Source: Pseudomonadota bacterium
GTDB lineage: Bacteria > Pseudomonadota > Alphaproteobacteria > Rhizobiales > Rhizobiaceae
Length of the DNA: 7,563 bases
Direction: 5' to 3'
Assembly (NCBI GenBank): GCA_003242525.1
Contig: QGUU01000105.1
Coordinates: forward strand, 1-7,563
Part shown: positions 6,818-7,563 of the stretch, one piece after another
Position numbering within the stretch: position 1 is the first letter of the stretch
Layout of the letters: the number at the start of each line of letters is the position of its first letter
Notes under the pieces: generated by a model
The model's input: only the letters and a program-made list of their open reading frames with translations
Told to the model about the DNA's origin: nothing
The model's database searches: none
Made by a program: the position numbers and the translations under genes

Positions 6818-6847
6818 CGCATGGACCGGCTGCCGGGCCATCTGTTG

Positions 6848-6853
6848 AGGGAG
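6848..6853 (+). promoter_or_regulatory. Ribosome-binding site AGGGAG deciding the GTG start of tcyL
   Basis: AGGGAG ends six bases before the GTG at 6860. The upstream ATG at 6821 has only a CT-rich hairpin tail in front of it and no such site. Confidence 0.75.
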
Positions 6854-6859
6854 AAGAAC

Positions 6860-7540
6860 GTGCCGCACTGGCTTCAACTGATGCTGGATTCGCTGGGGCC
6901 ACTGCTCTGGGCAGCGCTGGCCTTCACGGCGCCCCTCACGCTGCTTTCCTTCGCTTTCGGGCTGATTGTCGGTCTGCTCACCGCGCTTGCGCGACTGTTC
7001 GGCCCCAGGCCGCTGGTGGCGGTTGCCCGATTCTATGTGTGGATCATCCGGGGCACGCCGCTGCTGGTGCAACTCTTCCTGATCTTCTACGGCCTGCCTT
7101 CTGCCGGAATCCTGCTCGACGCCTTCACTGCCGCGCTCATCGGCTTCACACTTAATATCGGAGCCTACTCCTCGGAGATAATTCGAGCCGTCATCGCCTC
7201 GGTGCCCAAGGGTCAATGGGAGGCAGCCTATTCGATCGGCATGACCTGGGGCCAGGCGATGCGCCGGACCATCCTGCCGCAGGCGGCCCGCACGGCCGTG
7301 CCGCCGCTTTCGAACAGCTTCATCTCGCTGGTCAAGGACACCTCGCTCGCGGCCGCCATTACCGTGCCGGAGATGTTCCAGGCGGCACAGCGCATCGTCG
7401 CTGTCACCTACGAACCGCTGATCCTCTACGTCGAGGCCGCACTGCTCTACCTGGCCATGTGCTCGGTATTGTCCGCACTCCAGGCCCGACTGGAAGAACG
7501 GCTCAACCGCTATGGCGGCTTCCTGGAGGCGCGGTCATGA
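6860..7540 (+). CDS. tcyL: Cystine-type amino acid ABC transporter permease (TcyL/YecS-like)
   Basis: Inner-membrane permease of the importer served by the preceding binding protein. From the GTG at 6860 it is 226 residues, close to E. coli TcyL at about 222, and it aligns along its whole length. Matching blocks are ARFYVWIIRGTPLLVQLF (56-73), FYGLP (76-80), the EAA loop KGQWEAAYSIGMTWGQAMRR (117-136) with ILPQAARTAVPPLSNSF (138-154), and LVKDTSLAA (157-165). Hydrophobic spans lie at about 15-45, 55-80, 88-112 and 185-207. The GTG is preferred over the ATG at 6821 because AGGGAG lies six bases upstream and because the resulting length matches the family; the extra 13 residues from 6821 are not family-like. 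Its stop overlaps the next start as ATGA. Substrate follows from the similarity to TcyL and is probably cystine, less certainly another polar amino acid. Confidence 0.92.
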   Translation: MPHWLQLMLDSLGPLLWAALAFTAPLTLLSFAFGLIVGLLTALARLFGPRPLVAVARFYVWIIRGTPLLVQLFLIFYGLPSAGILLDAFTAALIGFTLNIGAYSSEIIRAVIASVPKGQWEAAYSIGMTWGQAMRRTILPQAARTAVPPLSNSFISLVKDTSLAAAITVPEMFQAAQRIVAVTYEPLILYVEAALLYLAMCSVLSALQARLEERLNRYGGFLEARS

Positions 7541-7563
7541 TCGAGCTTCACGAAATAGAGAAA
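7537..7563 (+). CDS. Amino acid ABC transporter ATP-binding protein, N-terminal fragment (3'-partial)
   Basis: Only nine codons are present (MIELHEIEK). The ATG at 7537 overlaps the tcyL stop as ATGA and has GGAGG (7525-7529) seven bases upstream. The residues fit the first beta-strand of ABC ATPases of the TcyN/GlnQ type, and the position after binding protein and permease is the standard order. No nucleotide-binding motif is inside the window, so the call rests mainly on context. Confidence 0.7.

Noticed and set aside
6821..6859. ATG at 6821 as the start of the permease
   Set aside because: It has no ribosome-binding site, sits right after the stem-loop, and adds 13 residues not seen in TcyL proteins; the GTG at 6860 has AGGGAG at good spacing.

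Overview
The window is GC-rich and tightly packed, and reads as ordinary chromosome of an alphaproteobacterium, most likely Hyphomicrobiales (a Mesorhizobium/Phyllobacteriaceae-like rhizobial relative). The order rests on the style of the ThiBPQ proteins, on an RpoH2-type heat-shock sigma factor, and on an EcfG-type promoter motif in front of it; the genus is a guess. Every gene-sized stretch is accounted for by a recognisable family. I see no mobile element, CRISPR array, tRNA or rRNA, and no convincing undescribed system.

Layout. (1) Positions 1-3255, + strand: the thiamine/TPP ABC importer thiB-thiP-thiQ. ThiB lacks its 5' end and appears to carry a one-base frameshift near position 58. 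The three genes are 4 bp apart or overlap by 4 bp, so they form one operon. A perfect 8-bp hairpin follows thiQ. (2) Positions 3316-4818, + strand: a predicted lipoprotein M48 zinc metalloprotease with a LysM-like C-terminal segment. (3) Positions 4826-5689, - strand: an RpoH-family sigma factor, best matching RpoH2, convergent with the protease gene and only 7 bp from it. (4) Positions 5690-5976: a divergent regulatory region. It holds a perfect GGAAC-N16-CGTT motif directed at rpoH2 and small hairpins in the leader of the next gene. (5) Positions 5977-7563, + strand: a cystine-type polar amino acid ABC importer, consisting of a TcyJ/FliY-like binding protein, a TcyL-like permease, and the first nine codons of the ATPase gene. 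A strong 12-bp stem-loop lies between the binding-protein gene and the permease gene.

Functionally, two importers (thiamine; cystine or a related amino acid) flank a stress and envelope pair. The EcfG-type promoter suggests that the general stress response drives rpoH2, a wiring known in rhizobia and related alphaproteobacteria. The hairpin in the cystine operon suggests that the binding protein is made in excess over the membrane components. The points that most deserve a check are the thiB frameshift, the EcfG promoter, and the tcyJ-tcyL stem-loop.
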